Shown here piece by piece: positions 1 through 9,219 of a stretch of DNA of 64,000 nucleotides (its first letter is position 1; each line of letters opens with the position of its first letter). Under the pieces are notes generated by a model. That model searched no databases, was not told the DNA's origin, and worked only from the letters and a program-made list of their open reading frames with translations. The stretch spans positions 18,838 through 82,837 of the forward strand of contig CAXXWB010000057.1 in NCBI GenBank assembly GCA_963677505.2, read 5' to 3'. Position numbers and translations under genes: made by a program. Source of the stretch: JBGSUZ01 sp963677505 (GTDB taxonomy: Bacteria > Bacillota > Clostridia > Peptostreptococcales > Acidaminobacteraceae).

Positions 1-413
1 AAATTCTTGCTAAAGAAGGCTTTGTCGTACTACCTTACATGTCGCCAGACCTTATGGCAGCAAAGGCCCTCGTAGAGGCTGGAGCAGCTACTGTCATGCC
101 TCTTGGCTCCCCTATTGGCACCAACAGAGGCATTCAGACCAAAGAGTTGATACGGATTATCATTGAGGAAATCCACATTCCTGTCATTGTAGATGCAGGT
201 ATTGGAAGACCTTCAGAAGCGGCAGAGGCTATGGAAATGGGTGCAGACGCCGTTCTGGTTAATACTGCTATCGCCACAGCGATGGACCCTATCCTTATGG
301 GAGAGGCTTTTAGAAAAGCCGTTGAAGCGGGTCGAACAGCCTTCGAGGCGGGACTGGGAAGACAGCTTGTTCAAGGAGAAGCATCCAGCCCTCTTACAGG
401 TTTCTTAAGATAA
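1..413 (+). CDS. thiG: Thiazole synthase ThiG, C-terminal part (5' truncated by window edge)
   Basis: ThiG builds the thiazole phosphate ring of thiamine from deoxyxylulose phosphate, dehydroglycine and ThiS thiocarboxylate. The frame is open from base 3 and reads ILAKEGFVVLPYMSPD, GSPIGTNRGI and DAGIGRPSEAAEAMEMGADA followed by VLVNTAIA, all conserved ThiG blocks around the phosphate-binding end of the TIM barrel. The Schiff-base lysine would lie upstream of the window and cannot be checked. The stop is 13 bp before thiH, whose ribosome binding site AGGAGG follows directly, so the genes are in one operon. Family assignment is secure; the start is not visible. Confidence 0.95.
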   Translation, partial: ILAKEGFVVLPYMSPDLMAAKALVEAGAATVMPLGSPIGTNRGIQTKELIRIIIEEIHIPVIVDAGIGRPSEAAEAMEMGADAVLVNTAIATAMDPILMGEAFRKAVEAGRTAFEAGLGRQLVQGEASSPLTGFLR

Positions 414-426
414 GGAGGCGCTTATA

Positions 427-1548
427 ATGCGTTCAGAATCAAATCCAAATATGGCAAACAAGGATACTGAAAACAGCACGGCCCTTAAAGCACTCCTGTC
501 GAGACTTTCTCACAGTGAAAAAACAGGTCAATTTTCTTTCGTCAGCCGTGAAGAATGGCCCCTTCTGGTCTCAATTGAGGCAGAACAACAGCTAGAGGAA
601 ATGGCCCAACTGGCAAGACACTATGCCTTAAAACATTTTGGAAAGTCCGTTGTACTATACACTCCCATGTATCTTTCCAACTATTGTATCAATGGATGTA
701 GATATTGTAGTTACGGCGCTGAGCATGACATCAATCGCCGTTCCCTCAACGAAGAAGAAATTATTATGGAAGCCAAGGCGATTGCCTCAACGGGTCTTCG
801 TCATATCCTACTTCTGACAGGCGAATCGGACAAGCATTTTGACTTTAAAGCCATTTGTCGAGCCATTGAGTTGATCAAACCTTACTTTGACAGCGTTTCA
901 GTTGAAAGTTATGCCTTAACTTTAGAGGAATACAAGGCACTTGAATCCCTTGAAGTCTTTGGCGTCACTTTGTATCAAGAAACTTATAATAAGGACCGCT
1001 ACGAATACCTCCACCCTTTTGGTCCTAAATCTGACTACGAATGGCGACTGGGCGTGCCCGATCGGGTTGGAGAAAGTGGGATTCGTCAAATGAATATGGG
1101 CCTCCTTATGGGACTCACCTCATGGCGTGAAGATCTCCTTCAACTAATGGCCCATGGCAAATACATACAAAGTAAATACCCAGAAATGGAACTTTCTTTT
1201 TCCTTGCCTCGAATGATTCCCTTTGAAGGGTCTAACTTTGAAACGCTAGGCATTTCAGGCGTAACAGATGTCGAATTTGTACAAGCACTTTGTGCCATCC
1301 GCTTAGTCTTTCCTCACTGCGCGATCAACGTCTCCACCAGAGAGAATAAGACCATGCGCCAAGCCCTTCTCCCCATTGGTGTCAACAAAATGTCCGCAGG
1401 GGTTTCTACCGAAGTGGGCGGGCATATTGAAGGGGCTCCCGGAGACGGTCAATTTAAAATATCCGATGAAAGCAGCGTAGAAGCCGTTCGCCAAATGATT
1501 CTTGAAAATGGCTATCAGCCAATCTTAAGAGATTGGATCAAATTTTAG
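427..1548 (+). CDS. thiH: 2-iminoacetate synthase ThiH (radical SAM tyrosine lyase)
   Basis: ThiH cleaves tyrosine to dehydroglycine (2-iminoacetate) and p-cresol, supplying the glycine-derived unit to ThiG. The radical SAM cluster motif C-x3-C-x2-C is at Cys87, Cys91 and Cys94 (NYCINGCRYCSYG). The 373-residue length fits the family, and the C-terminal part has the conserved NVSTRENKTMRQALL and SAGVSTEVGG blocks. ATG 427 has AGGAGG about 7 nt upstream. ThiH is the oxygen-sensitive alternative to the glycine oxidase ThiO, which fits the anaerobic character of the window. It lies between thiG and thiC with short spacers, so it is co-transcribed. Confidence 0.96.
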   Translation: MRSESNPNMANKDTENSTALKALLSRLSHSEKTGQFSFVSREEWPLLVSIEAEQQLEEMAQLARHYALKHFGKSVVLYTPMYLSNYCINGCRYCSYGAEHDINRRSLNEEEIIMEAKAIASTGLRHILLLTGESDKHFDFKAICRAIELIKPYFDSVSVESYALTLEEYKALESLEVFGVTLYQETYNKDRYEYLHPFGPKSDYEWRLGVPDRVGESGIRQMNMGLLMGLTSWREDLLQLMAHGKYIQSKYPEMELSFSLPRMIPFEGSNFETLGISGVTDVEFVQALCAIRLVFPHCAINVSTRENKTMRQALLPIGVNKMSAGVSTEVGGHIEGAPGDGQFKISDESSVEAVRQMILENGYQPILRDWIKF

Positions 1549-1561
1549 GAGGAAGTATATC

Positions 1562-2869
1562 ATGAACAAAACCTATGCAACTCAAATGGAGGCTGCTAAA
1601 AAGGGCATTATCACTCCAGAAATGGAAACAGTCGCTAAAAAGGAAAGCCTTTCTGCCGAAGTCATTCGTGAACGTGTGGCCCTTGGCACAGTAGCCATTC
1701 CTGCCAATATCAATCATAAAAGCCTTAGCGCAGAAGGGGTCGGACAAGGTCTGAAGACTAAGATAAACGTCAATTTAGGAATTTCAAAAGACTGTGCTGA
1801 CATTTCCCAGGAAATGGTCAAAGTGCAGATGGCCATTAACTTGAAAGCAGAAGCCATTATGGACCTTAGCAGTTACGGCAAAACCAAGGCTTTTCGCACA
1901 ACGCTCATCGAAAAATCTCCAGCAATGATTGGAACGGTTCCGATGTACGACGCTGTTGGTTTTAGCGATAAAAAACTTAAAGATTTGACTAAGCAGGATT
2001 TCCTAGATGTGGTTGAAGCTCATGGCAAAGACGGGGTAGATTTCGTTACCATTCACGCTGGTCTTAACAGAGAAACTGCGGAAACCTTTAAAAGAAACCC
2101 ACGAGTTACCAATATTGTTTCAAGAGGCGGCTCTCTTCTCTTTGCTTACATGGAAATGAACAAGTGCGAAAACCCCTATTTTGAGTTTTACGATGAACTC
2201 CTTGAGATTTGCAGAAAATACGACATCACCCTAAGTCTTGGAGATGCCATGCGCCCAGGGTCTATTGCAGATGCCACAGACGCCAATCAAATCAAAGAAC
2301 TCATGACCCTTGGGGAGCTGACTAAGCGCGCTTGGGCAAAGGATGTTCAAGTTATGATTGAAGGGCCCGGTCACATGGCTATCAACGAAATTGCCGCTAA
2401 TATGATTCTTCAAAAAAAGCTCTGTCACAATGCACCTTTCTACGTCTTAGGTCCTCTCGTTACCGATATTGCGCCAGGATATGACCATATTACCAGTGCT
2501 ATCGGTGGCGCTATTGCCGCTGCCAGTGGTGCAGACTTCCTCTGCTATGTTACCCCTGCAGAGCATTTAAGACTTCCAGATGCAGAGGACGTGAAAGAAG
2601 GTATTATCGCCTCTAAAATAGCTGCTCATGCAGCTGATATCGCTAAAGGTATACCAAATGCAACACAATGGGATTTGGAAATGAGTAAGGCTCGCCAAGA
2701 AGTGGATTGGAAAAAGATGATTGCTTTATCCATTGACCCTGAAAAAGCGGAGCGCTACCACAATACAAGCCAAACCGAACATTCTGACACCTGTACTATG
2801 TGCGGTCAAATGTGCTCTATGCGAAATATGAACAAGATTCTCAAAGGAGAAACCGTTGAAATTGGCTAG
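1562..2869 (+). CDS. thiC: Phosphomethylpyrimidine synthase ThiC
   Basis: ThiC rearranges aminoimidazole ribotide into hydroxymethylpyrimidine phosphate using SAM and a 4Fe-4S cluster. The protein is 435 aa, the short form without the N-terminal extension of the E. coli enzyme. Diagnostic blocks are DFVTIHAGL, SLGDAMRPGS, VMIEGPGHMA and GPLVTDIAPGYDHIT. The C-terminal cluster cysteines are Cys411, Cys414 and Cys418 (CTMCGQMC), spaced x2 and x3; the last spacing is one residue shorter than the C-x2-C-x4-C usually quoted for the long form, probably a feature of the short class. RBS AGGAGG precedes ATG 1562. The 3' end overlaps the thiE start by 14 nt. Confidence 0.97.
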   Translation: MNKTYATQMEAAKKGIITPEMETVAKKESLSAEVIRERVALGTVAIPANINHKSLSAEGVGQGLKTKINVNLGISKDCADISQEMVKVQMAINLKAEAIMDLSSYGKTKAFRTTLIEKSPAMIGTVPMYDAVGFSDKKLKDLTKQDFLDVVEAHGKDGVDFVTIHAGLNRETAETFKRNPRVTNIVSRGGSLLFAYMEMNKCENPYFEFYDELLEICRKYDITLSLGDAMRPGSIADATDANQIKELMTLGELTKRAWAKDVQVMIEGPGHMAINEIAANMILQKKLCHNAPFYVLGPLVTDIAPGYDHITSAIGGAIAAASGADFLCYVTPAEHLRLPDAEDVKEGIIASKIAAHAADIAKGIPNATQWDLEMSKARQEVDWKKMIALSIDPEKAERYHNTSQTEHSDTCTMCGQMCSMRNMNKILKGETVEIG

Positions 2870-3491
2870 TTTAGAGGGTGAAATTTGGATGATCACCGAC
2901 CGTAAAGGTGTCCCCGATTTGCTAACAGCCTGCCTTAATGCCTCACCCTTCGTATCGGCTATTGTCCTTAGGGAAAAGGATTGGTCTTTTGAAGAAACCG
3001 CTGATTTCTGCAATGCACTTAACGAAGGTTGGGATAAAATGTCCAAGTTTCAAGTAACCCCTTTGGGGTTTGTTAAGCCAGCGTTAATCCTTAATTGGAA
3101 TGGATCTTTCGACCCTTCTTCCTTGCCTATCCAAGGGCTGCACCTAGGCTTTGATCTTGCTTTTAGTCTTTCGAAGGGACTTCAAGACGGGAGACCCCTT
3201 CTCGATGCCTCTCCTTTAAAAATAGGGGCCTCTATCCATAATCAAAAAGAGTGGGAAGCTGTAAACAGCCTCCCACTGGATTATGTGATTCTTTCAAATA
3301 TTTTCGAGACCCCTTGCAAGCCCCATAAACAAGGCTTAGGACTGGATGGCACCGCCGCGATTTTAAAAACAATCAGAGCAGACAATCCCGCCATTCGAGC
3401 CTATGGCCTAGGCGGGCTCAAAATTCAGGACAAAGCCGTCTTTACCGCTCTTGGTCTTCAAGGAATTGCCCTTCGATCTGCATTCTTTTAA
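2856..3491 (+). CDS. thiE: Thiamine phosphate synthase-like protein (ThiE/TenI family), TTG start
   Basis: ThiE couples hydroxymethylpyrimidine diphosphate to thiazole phosphate. The 211-aa protein keeps the family skeleton: VLREKDWSFEE near the N-terminus, LHLGFDLAFSL, YVILSNIFETPCKPHKQGLG and the C-terminal AYGLGGLK phosphate loop. It is divergent, so a TenI-like role cannot be excluded. The start is TTG 2856, chosen because AAAGGAGA lies 5 nt upstream inside thiC; this overlaps the thiC stop by 14 nt and suggests translational coupling. Its 3' end overlaps the convergent sensor gene by 50 bp. Position at the end of thiG-thiH-thiC supports ThiE. Confidence 0.82.
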   Translation: MKLASLEGEIWMITDRKGVPDLLTACLNASPFVSAIVLREKDWSFEETADFCNALNEGWDKMSKFQVTPLGFVKPALILNWNGSFDPSSLPIQGLHLGFDLAFSLSKGLQDGRPLLDASPLKIGASIHNQKEWEAVNSLPLDYVILSNIFETPCKPHKQGLGLDGTAAILKTIRADNPAIRAYGLGGLKIQDKAVFTALGLQGIALRSAFF

Positions 3492-5838
3492 ATATGTTCA
3501 CTAGGGCGGGGTCAAATTTCTGACCCGCCTGTTTCTCAATTTCCTTCAAAGCTTCTTCAGCCCCAAAGACGGTAGATCCATTATGACCATGAATTAAACG
3601 GTCATAAACATCGGCAAGCCTAATAATTCTGGCTTCAATAGGAATTTCTTCACCCTTTAAACCTCTAGGATAGCCTGTCCCATCCCAATTCTCATGGTGT
3701 GACAAAACCCCTTCGGCTAAATCTGCCATTTCAGGAGAGGTCCTCATAATGCGGTAGCCCACCTCGGGGTGTCGTCTCCTATCGGGTTGTTCTTTCTCTA
3801 TCTCCGCTGAATCTCCCACGTTACAAGTATCCAACATAGCAATCTTTCCAATATCGTGAAGTAGGCACATGGTATAGATTTCCTTCAGCTTTGCCTCATT
3901 TAGCCCTAGACCATAGCCTATTTTTTGGCTTATTTCTGCAACAGCCTTGGCATGCGCTTCCTCTTTAGGGTTCTTATCATAAAGAGACTGAGCAAGAGCG
4001 TGAATACCCTTCAACCGATTCCCCTTACTTTTAAAGAGCTTTCTCTTATACATTTTGTCTTCTGCATCCTTGAGAATCTCGTTAATATCTTCACTACCAT
4101 GTTTGGTCTCAAATCCCAACGCAATTGAAATTTCCATTTGTTTCATATGTTCCAAAGCTGCCAACTGCTCAATCCGCTTAATTACTTCTTCTGCATCCCG
4201 CTCAGAGGTTCTAGGCAGCAGAATGGCAAATTCATCTCCCCCAATGCGGGAAACCACATCATTCCCTCGACAACCTGAATGAATAATTTTTGCCACTTTT
4301 ATCAGTAAGGCATCCCCTGCACTGTGACCAAAGGAATCATTGATGAGTTTAAGACCATTTACATCTGCCATAACAATGGTCAACGGCAGATTTCTCGGCA
4401 CGTCCATGAGCAACAATTCCTCTTCAAAAAATCTTCGATTGTACACCCCTGTCAGCTGATCTCTATAGCTCATATATTGCAACTGATTTTCCATCTCTTT
4501 ACGCTCAGCAATATCCCTGCACAGGGCATGTATCAATACACGACCCTTCAGTACTATTTTTGAAAGCATTACTTCTACAGGCACTACAGAACCATCTTCT
4601 AGTCTATGCCACCATTCGAATTTAGCTTTCCCTTCATATTTGCAAAGATCAATCATTTCTCGGCCCTTTACTTCAGACAATTGACCATCTGGCTGATAGT
4701 GATTTGCCAGTCCATAAGGAGAACGTCCAATTAGCTGCTCTTTGCTGGTTGCACCAAAGAAGTCTACACTTGCTTGGTTGCAATCGTATATTTTATCTTC
4801 ATCTATCAAAAAAATCGAATCGGCTGAGTTTTCAAAAAGGGTTCTAAAGGTAAATTCGCTAGAAGCCAGTTCGTCCATATATCGCTTCTTTTCAGTAATG
4901 TCCTCAACAAAAGACAACTGAAAGTCGTCCCCCTCAGAAAGCCCTTTGAAATCAATCAGTTTTAGGTTTCCCCATACCACTTCACCACTGGGCTTCACAT
5001 AGCGTTTATCCATCTCCAAAACAGATAAGCCATTTTGAAAATATTCTCTCAAGAGACCTCTGTTTTCTTCAATATCTTCAGGATGGGTAATCTCAGACCA
5101 AGTCATTTGCTCAAGGACTTCGGCAGGGCGACCCACCATCTTAGAGAAGTAAGGGTTGACCTGTAAATATTGGCAACTTTTGGTACTCGCTAAACTAATG
5201 CCAATAGGGGCCATTTCAAATATCCGACGAAAACGTTCTTCACTTTCTCTAATTCGAATATACTGTTGGCTAATTAGTTTCAGTATGCTTCCAAGGAAAA
5301 CTGTCAAAATAGGGTAAATTGTAATAACAAGAACCCCCATTGCTTGAAAGGTAGATAGCCAAAGCTCATAAGGCAAAGTGAACATGCATAAAATCATTAG
5401 GGCATGAACATCTATTCCCATAATTAAAAGCATGGTCCAGTTGATTTCTCTTTTTCTATTCATTCGATAATAGTAAAAAAAGGACCCGATACCACTGGAT
5501 GATAAAATTACTAAGACGCCCATCATCGTTCCCGGTCCGCCTTGTATTACCCTGAGTGTAAGGGCAAAAATGGACGCCGTCAAAGCTGCTATAGGTCCAA
5601 AGAACAGACCACATAGACTCAGCACGACTGAACGTCCATCAAAAATTAATCCTGCGCTTAAAACCAATGGGCGGAGCATACCTAATATGGCTGCCACGCC
5701 AAAAAGAACGCCTTGTCCGATGGCGAATTTTTTACTGACCTTTTCCCATTTGATCAAGTAGCCTGAAATAATGCTGACCGCTGCCAGAAGGCAGAAGTTA
5801 ATCAATATGTCGAATGTAAGTCTCATAGGTTCACCCAT
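3442..5838 (-). CDS. Membrane c-di-GMP turnover sensor: 5TM-LYT, two PAS, GGDEF, HD-GYP
   Basis: A 798-aa bifunctional c-di-GMP signalling protein. Residues 1-195 are hydrophobic and contain the LytS/YhcK-type five-helix signature (LRPLVLSAGLIFDGRSVVLS region). Two PAS domains follow (about 205-320 and 325-450), then a GGDEF domain with an intact GGDEF motif at 533-537 and an RxxD inhibitory site (RGND) five residues before it. The C-terminal HD-GYP phosphodiesterase has HD at 661-662 and HHENWDGTGYPRGL. Both synthase and hydrolase motifs look intact, so the net activity cannot be predicted. The gene is convergent with thiE and the stop codons are embedded in each other's coding ends. Confidence 0.93.
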   Translation of the reverse strand: MGEPMRLTFDILINFCLLAAVSIISGYLIKWEKVSKKFAIGQGVLFGVAAILGMLRPLVLSAGLIFDGRSVVLSLCGLFFGPIAALTASIFALTLRVIQGGPGTMMGVLVILSSSGIGSFFYYYRMNRKREINWTMLLIMGIDVHALMILCMFTLPYELWLSTFQAMGVLVITIYPILTVFLGSILKLISQQYIRIRESEERFRRIFEMAPIGISLASTKSCQYLQVNPYFSKMVGRPAEVLEQMTWSEITHPEDIEENRGLLREYFQNGLSVLEMDKRYVKPSGEVVWGNLKLIDFKGLSEGDDFQLSFVEDITEKKRYMDELASSEFTFRTLFENSADSIFLIDEDKIYDCNQASVDFFGATSKEQLIGRSPYGLANHYQPDGQLSEVKGREMIDLCKYEGKAKFEWWHRLEDGSVVPVEVMLSKIVLKGRVLIHALCRDIAERKEMENQLQYMSYRDQLTGVYNRRFFEEELLLMDVPRNLPLTIVMADVNGLKLINDSFGHSAGDALLIKVAKIIHSGCRGNDVVSRIGGDEFAILLPRTSERDAEEVIKRIEQLAALEHMKQMEISIALGFETKHGSEDINEILKDAEDKMYKRKLFKSKGNRLKGIHALAQSLYDKNPKEEAHAKAVAEISQKIGYGLGLNEAKLKEIYTMCLLHDIGKIAMLDTCNVGDSAEIEKEQPDRRRHPEVGYRIMRTSPEMADLAEGVLSHHENWDGTGYPRGLKGEEIPIEARIIRLADVYDRLIHGHNGSTVFGAEEALKEIEKQAGQKFDPALVNIFKRMQIEGQFLEDQER

Positions 5839-5868
5839 CTAATCTTGTCAAAACACGGTTACACACGC

Positions 5869-6492
5869 CTATTGGAGTAGTTCTGTATCCATAATTTCAT
5901 AATCTGCGCGGTAAATGTAGAGGGACTTCCCGTCAATGATTACACGTGTCATCTTCGGAAGGTCTGTCGGTACTTCTACCGTCACATTTTTCCCTTGGTA
6001 TACGCCAACGACAACTCCCAACTGAGATTTGATAATGATGACTTTTTCATCCCCGAGGAAATTTTTCAAACTATTTACACTTCTGTCAAGGGGTACAACA
6101 GTAGAACCCCCTTTACTGGTAGCCGATTTTAAATACTCGAAGTCAAAGTCTGCCACTGTATTAACGCCTCTCTCTGCAAAAACTGCTGTAGAGCCCACAT
6201 GAAGAAGTTGCTTCCCATCAATGGTGATTTCAAGAACCTCGCTTTTATTCCCATCTGCGCCATTATTGGCGTCGTTTTCAAAAAGACCAATGTTGACACG
6301 ATTGCCTTGAATGGTCAACGTATTGTTGCCGTAATCATCATAGGAGAGGACTTTGTAGTCATCTCCCAACAGAGCACCTTCAATGCGATTCGTAATATTA
6401 CTAACAACATTACAAGCCGTTGCGGTTAAAAGGATTGTGAACATAAGTGCTACAACAAGAACACCCTTAATAGAAATACGAGGGCTTTTCAT
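5869..6492 (-). CDS. DUF5052 family lipoprotein
   Basis: About 207 aa with a lipoprotein signal peptide: basic N-terminus, hydrophobic core and lipobox LTATAC, followed by NVVSNITNRIEG and DYKVLSYDDYGNNTLTIQG. This arrangement is recognisable as DUF5052, a family of unknown function. I place the start at ATG 6492 rather than the upstream in-frame GTG 6498, which overlaps the preceding stop. The product should be lipid-anchored on the outer face of the membrane. It lies just after the flavin-reductase gene and before the GGDEF/HD-GYP gene on the same strand; no functional link is evident. Confidence 0.75.
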   Translation of the reverse strand: MKSPRISIKGVLVVALMFTILLTATACNVVSNITNRIEGALLGDDYKVLSYDDYGNNTLTIQGNRVNIGLFENDANNGADGNKSEVLEITIDGKQLLHVGSTAVFAERGVNTVADFDFEYLKSATSKGGSTVVPLDRSVNSLKNFLGDEKVIIIKSQLGVVVGVYQGKNVTVEVPTDLPKMTRVIIDGKSLYIYRADYEIMDTELLQ

Positions 6493-6497
6493 AACCA

Positions 6498-7556
6498 CTA
6501 GTCTCTCTTTCCAGATTTATTTTTAAGATTGCTTGGACGAGTACCATGAGGCTTACCACTATAAGCTTTACCGTTAAAGGTTTTACCACTGCTCGTTTTA
6601 TCGCTTCCAGTCTTAGGGCTATGTGGTTTATCGCCACTTGGCTTATTGCCATAAGGTCTATCTCCAGAAGGTTTGCTTCCAAAGGTTCTGCTTGTCCGCT
6701 GTCTGTCTCCATAGGGTTTGTTCGATGTGCGATTTTGATTCTTAGGGTTCAGAGGGCTGACTTCCCATTCCTCAGGTTTGATGTAAGGTCGGTCATATTC
6801 TTTATTGTAATTGCGTTTTTTGTCTTCTTTTTCTTTGATTTGATTGGTTTTAGCGGCATACCATTCTTTTTGATTCTGTTCCCAAGCTTCACGAGCCGCT
6901 TCCTTCTTGGCTTTCTTTTCTTCTTTGAGCTTTCTCTTCTCAAGGAATCCGTTGTTTCTTCTACTTTGAGCTTAGCCACTTTCTCAGCCGTCTTTTTCTT
7001 CATAACAGAAAATCCAAACTGACCCAAGGGCTTCGCCTATGCCATAATATTCACCATGGCTGTATACAATAGGCTTGCTCCATTCCAAATGGAGCTTACC
7101 GTTTTTATCAATTAATTCTTCCTTAACGTGAATGGCCACCACTTCAGCCATAAACATATCGTGACTCCCCAACTCAATCACTTGGGTCACTTTACATTCA
7201 ATACTGACAGGACTTTCCTCAATCATAGGTGCTGCCACTTTTTCAGCTGGTACTGCCGTTAGACCTAAGTGGACAAACTTATTCACTTCCCGACCTGATT
7301 TGACGCCGCAATAGTCAGTTTTTTGAACAAGATCTTCCGAAGAAAGGTTAATGACAAATGAATCTGATTCTTTAATCAAATTGTGAGAGTGTCTCTCTTT
7401 TCTAACTGAAACATAAGTCATTGGAGGCGTTGAATTGATAGTCCCTGTCCATGCCACAGTAATGATATTATATTTTTCTGGGCTGTCGCCGCAGCTGACC
7501 ATAACAGCTGGTACGGGATAGACCATTGTACCTGGTTTAAATGGAACTTTACTCAT
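6498..7556 (-). CDS. Flavin reductase-like domain protein with Lys/Gly/Pro-rich C-terminal tail, two compensating frameshifts
   Basis: The first 180 residues are a flavin reductase-like FMN-binding domain (PFKPGTMVYPVPAVMVSC, ITVAWTGTINSTPPM, SHGEYYGIGEALG). As written, the frame hits TGA at 6984-6986. If one base near 7022 is ignored, the sequence continues GEALGQFGFSVMKKKTAEK, a more natural domain end, and a second shift near 6945-6960 returns to the original frame. That frame then stays open to TAG 6498-6500 and encodes a basic, repetitive tail (KEAAREAWEQNQ, then SGDRPYGNKPSGDKPH). The tail frame has no start codon of its own. I infer one 350-residue protein damaged by two indels. ATG 7556 has its RBS inside the end of murJ. 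Confidence 0.6.
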
Positions 7557-7560
7557 AGAA

Positions 7561-9100
7561 TTATCCTCTTTTCAATTTTTTAGTAATGAGCGCTAACAAA
7601 GAATGCACTTCTTTAATACCCAATAATGTGACCGAAATACCATAAACTGCAATACCTACGAGAATTGAGCCCCCCTAAACTAACAATAAGTGAGCCAACA
7701 TAACTGTTTAACCACATATAAGTGAAGTGAACAAAAATTCCCATCAAAACTGCAGAAGCAATAATTTTGCCAAAAGTAACACCGATTTCCTTAATGCCAA
7801 AATCTCCAATGCGTTTGTACAGCGCAATAAACAACAGCATGCTGGCAGTTACTCCAGAAATTGAAGTTGCCAATGCCAAACCGCCTACTTTAAGAGGTCC
7901 TGCCAAAAGAAGGTCTAGTACTATATTGATCACAACGGCAATGGAACCGTTAATCATTGGTGTTTTTGTATCTTGCAAAGCGTAAAAAGCACGGCTAAAA
8001 ACATCTCTCAAGGAGAACCCTAAGAGCCCTAAAGCAGTAAACATAAGAGCGACTGCTGTCATTTCAGAAGCGTTACTGTCAAAGGCACCCCGTTCAAAAA
8101 CCAACTTGACAATTGGCAATCTCAATACAGCAAAGCCAACACTTGCTGGTATTATTAAAAGGGTCAAAGTATTGACAGTCCCTTTCAAAAGATTTTTAAA
8201 TTCTTCTACATTTTTATTGGCAGAATGATTGGCCATTGCCGTATAAAAAACAGAAGAAATCGAGGCAAATAATAACCCCATAATAAACATACCTAATTTG
8301 TTAGAAAAGTTTAGAGCAGCAATACTGCCTTCTGTAAGTCCTGATCCAATCATTCGGTCTACTATTGAGTTAATTTGCTGAATTCCAGTTCCTATAGCCG
8401 TTGGAATAACTAGTATAAACAGGGTTCTTAGACCTTCGTTATTAAAATCTGCCTCGGGTCTAAATTTAAATCCATTTTTAATTAAGGCCGGTAATTGGAA
8501 TAAAATTTGACACACGGCACCTACAGTAAATGCAACGCCAAGTCCTACAATCCCAAACTGAGAGGTGAAAAAAATCATTCCCGCTATTAAGGCTAGGTTA
8601 CTTGGGAAGCCATAAAGCGCTGGTACAAAATAACTCCCTCGCGTCTGTAAAAAGCTATTGTTAAGAAGAACGATGACACTAAGGGAAATAGTTGGCACCA
8701 TTACCATTGTCACCATTTGGGTGAGATGTTGGGCTTCAGGACTAAATCCAGGTGCAAAAAATCCAACCACAGGCTTAATAAACAACAGCAAGATTACTGA
8801 AATAGCCGTTGTTATTAAAAAAGAAACGGTATACACATTGTTAATGAGTCCCTTATTTTCTTTTTCAGACCGATTCACCTTGTAGTCTGACAGCATGGGT
8901 ATAAAAGCTGTCCCTAGAGCATTGACCAATAAAATCGTAAAGACACTTAAGATCGACTGTGCCATAACGTAGGCATCACTGCTAACTGAAGTGCCGTAAT
9001 AGTTCGCAAGTAAAATATCTCTTAGTAAACCGAGAAGTTTGCTTGAGAAGGTAATAATTGTTATCACTAAGGCTATGCCCGCAACTTTCTTGTTATTCAT
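7561..9100 (-). CDS. murJ: MurJ/MviN-type lipid II flippase, one frameshift near the 3' end
   Basis: MviN/MurJ family polytopic membrane protein, the proposed flippase for lipid II in peptidoglycan synthesis. The N-terminus IALVITIITFSSKLLGLLRD and about 14 hydrophobic segments fit. The start is taken as ATG 9100 because AGGAG lies just upstream; an earlier ATG at 9124 has no RBS. A run of six C (7670-7675 on the + strand) shifts the frame and ends the open frame at 7613 with an unnatural tail. With five bases the protein continues GGSILVGIAVYGISVTLLG to TAA at 7561, 4 nt before the flavin reductase start. The repaired length is about 510 aa, normal for the family. Confidence 0.88.
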
Positions 9101-9219
9101 ATTTCTCCTGACTCTTTTCTTCATATTTATAACTAAAATTTATAGATATATCTATTTTAACGTTTTTACGTCCTAATTAAAAGTTAAAAAAGAAAGCAGA
9201 GCAAGGCTCTGCCGAAATA

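Noticed and set aside
1538..2428. Antisense frames across thiC and thiH
   Set aside because: Shadow frames of strongly coding genes without RBS or family resemblance.
6467..6712. 81-aa minus-strand frame
   Set aside because: It is the wrong frame of the SGDKP-type repeat tail; the correct frame is in phase with the flavin reductase.
6984..6986. TGA inside the flavin reductase region as a second selenocysteine codon
   Set aside because: The residues just before it are already off the family pattern and a second in-frame stop (TAA) follows six codons later, so a frameshift explains it better.
6749..7027. 92-aa basic frame on the minus strand
   Set aside because: Only its first 27 codons look natural (GQFGFSVMKKKTAEK); the rest is an out-of-frame reading of the Lys-rich tail. 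It is explained as the shifted segment of the flavin reductase gene.
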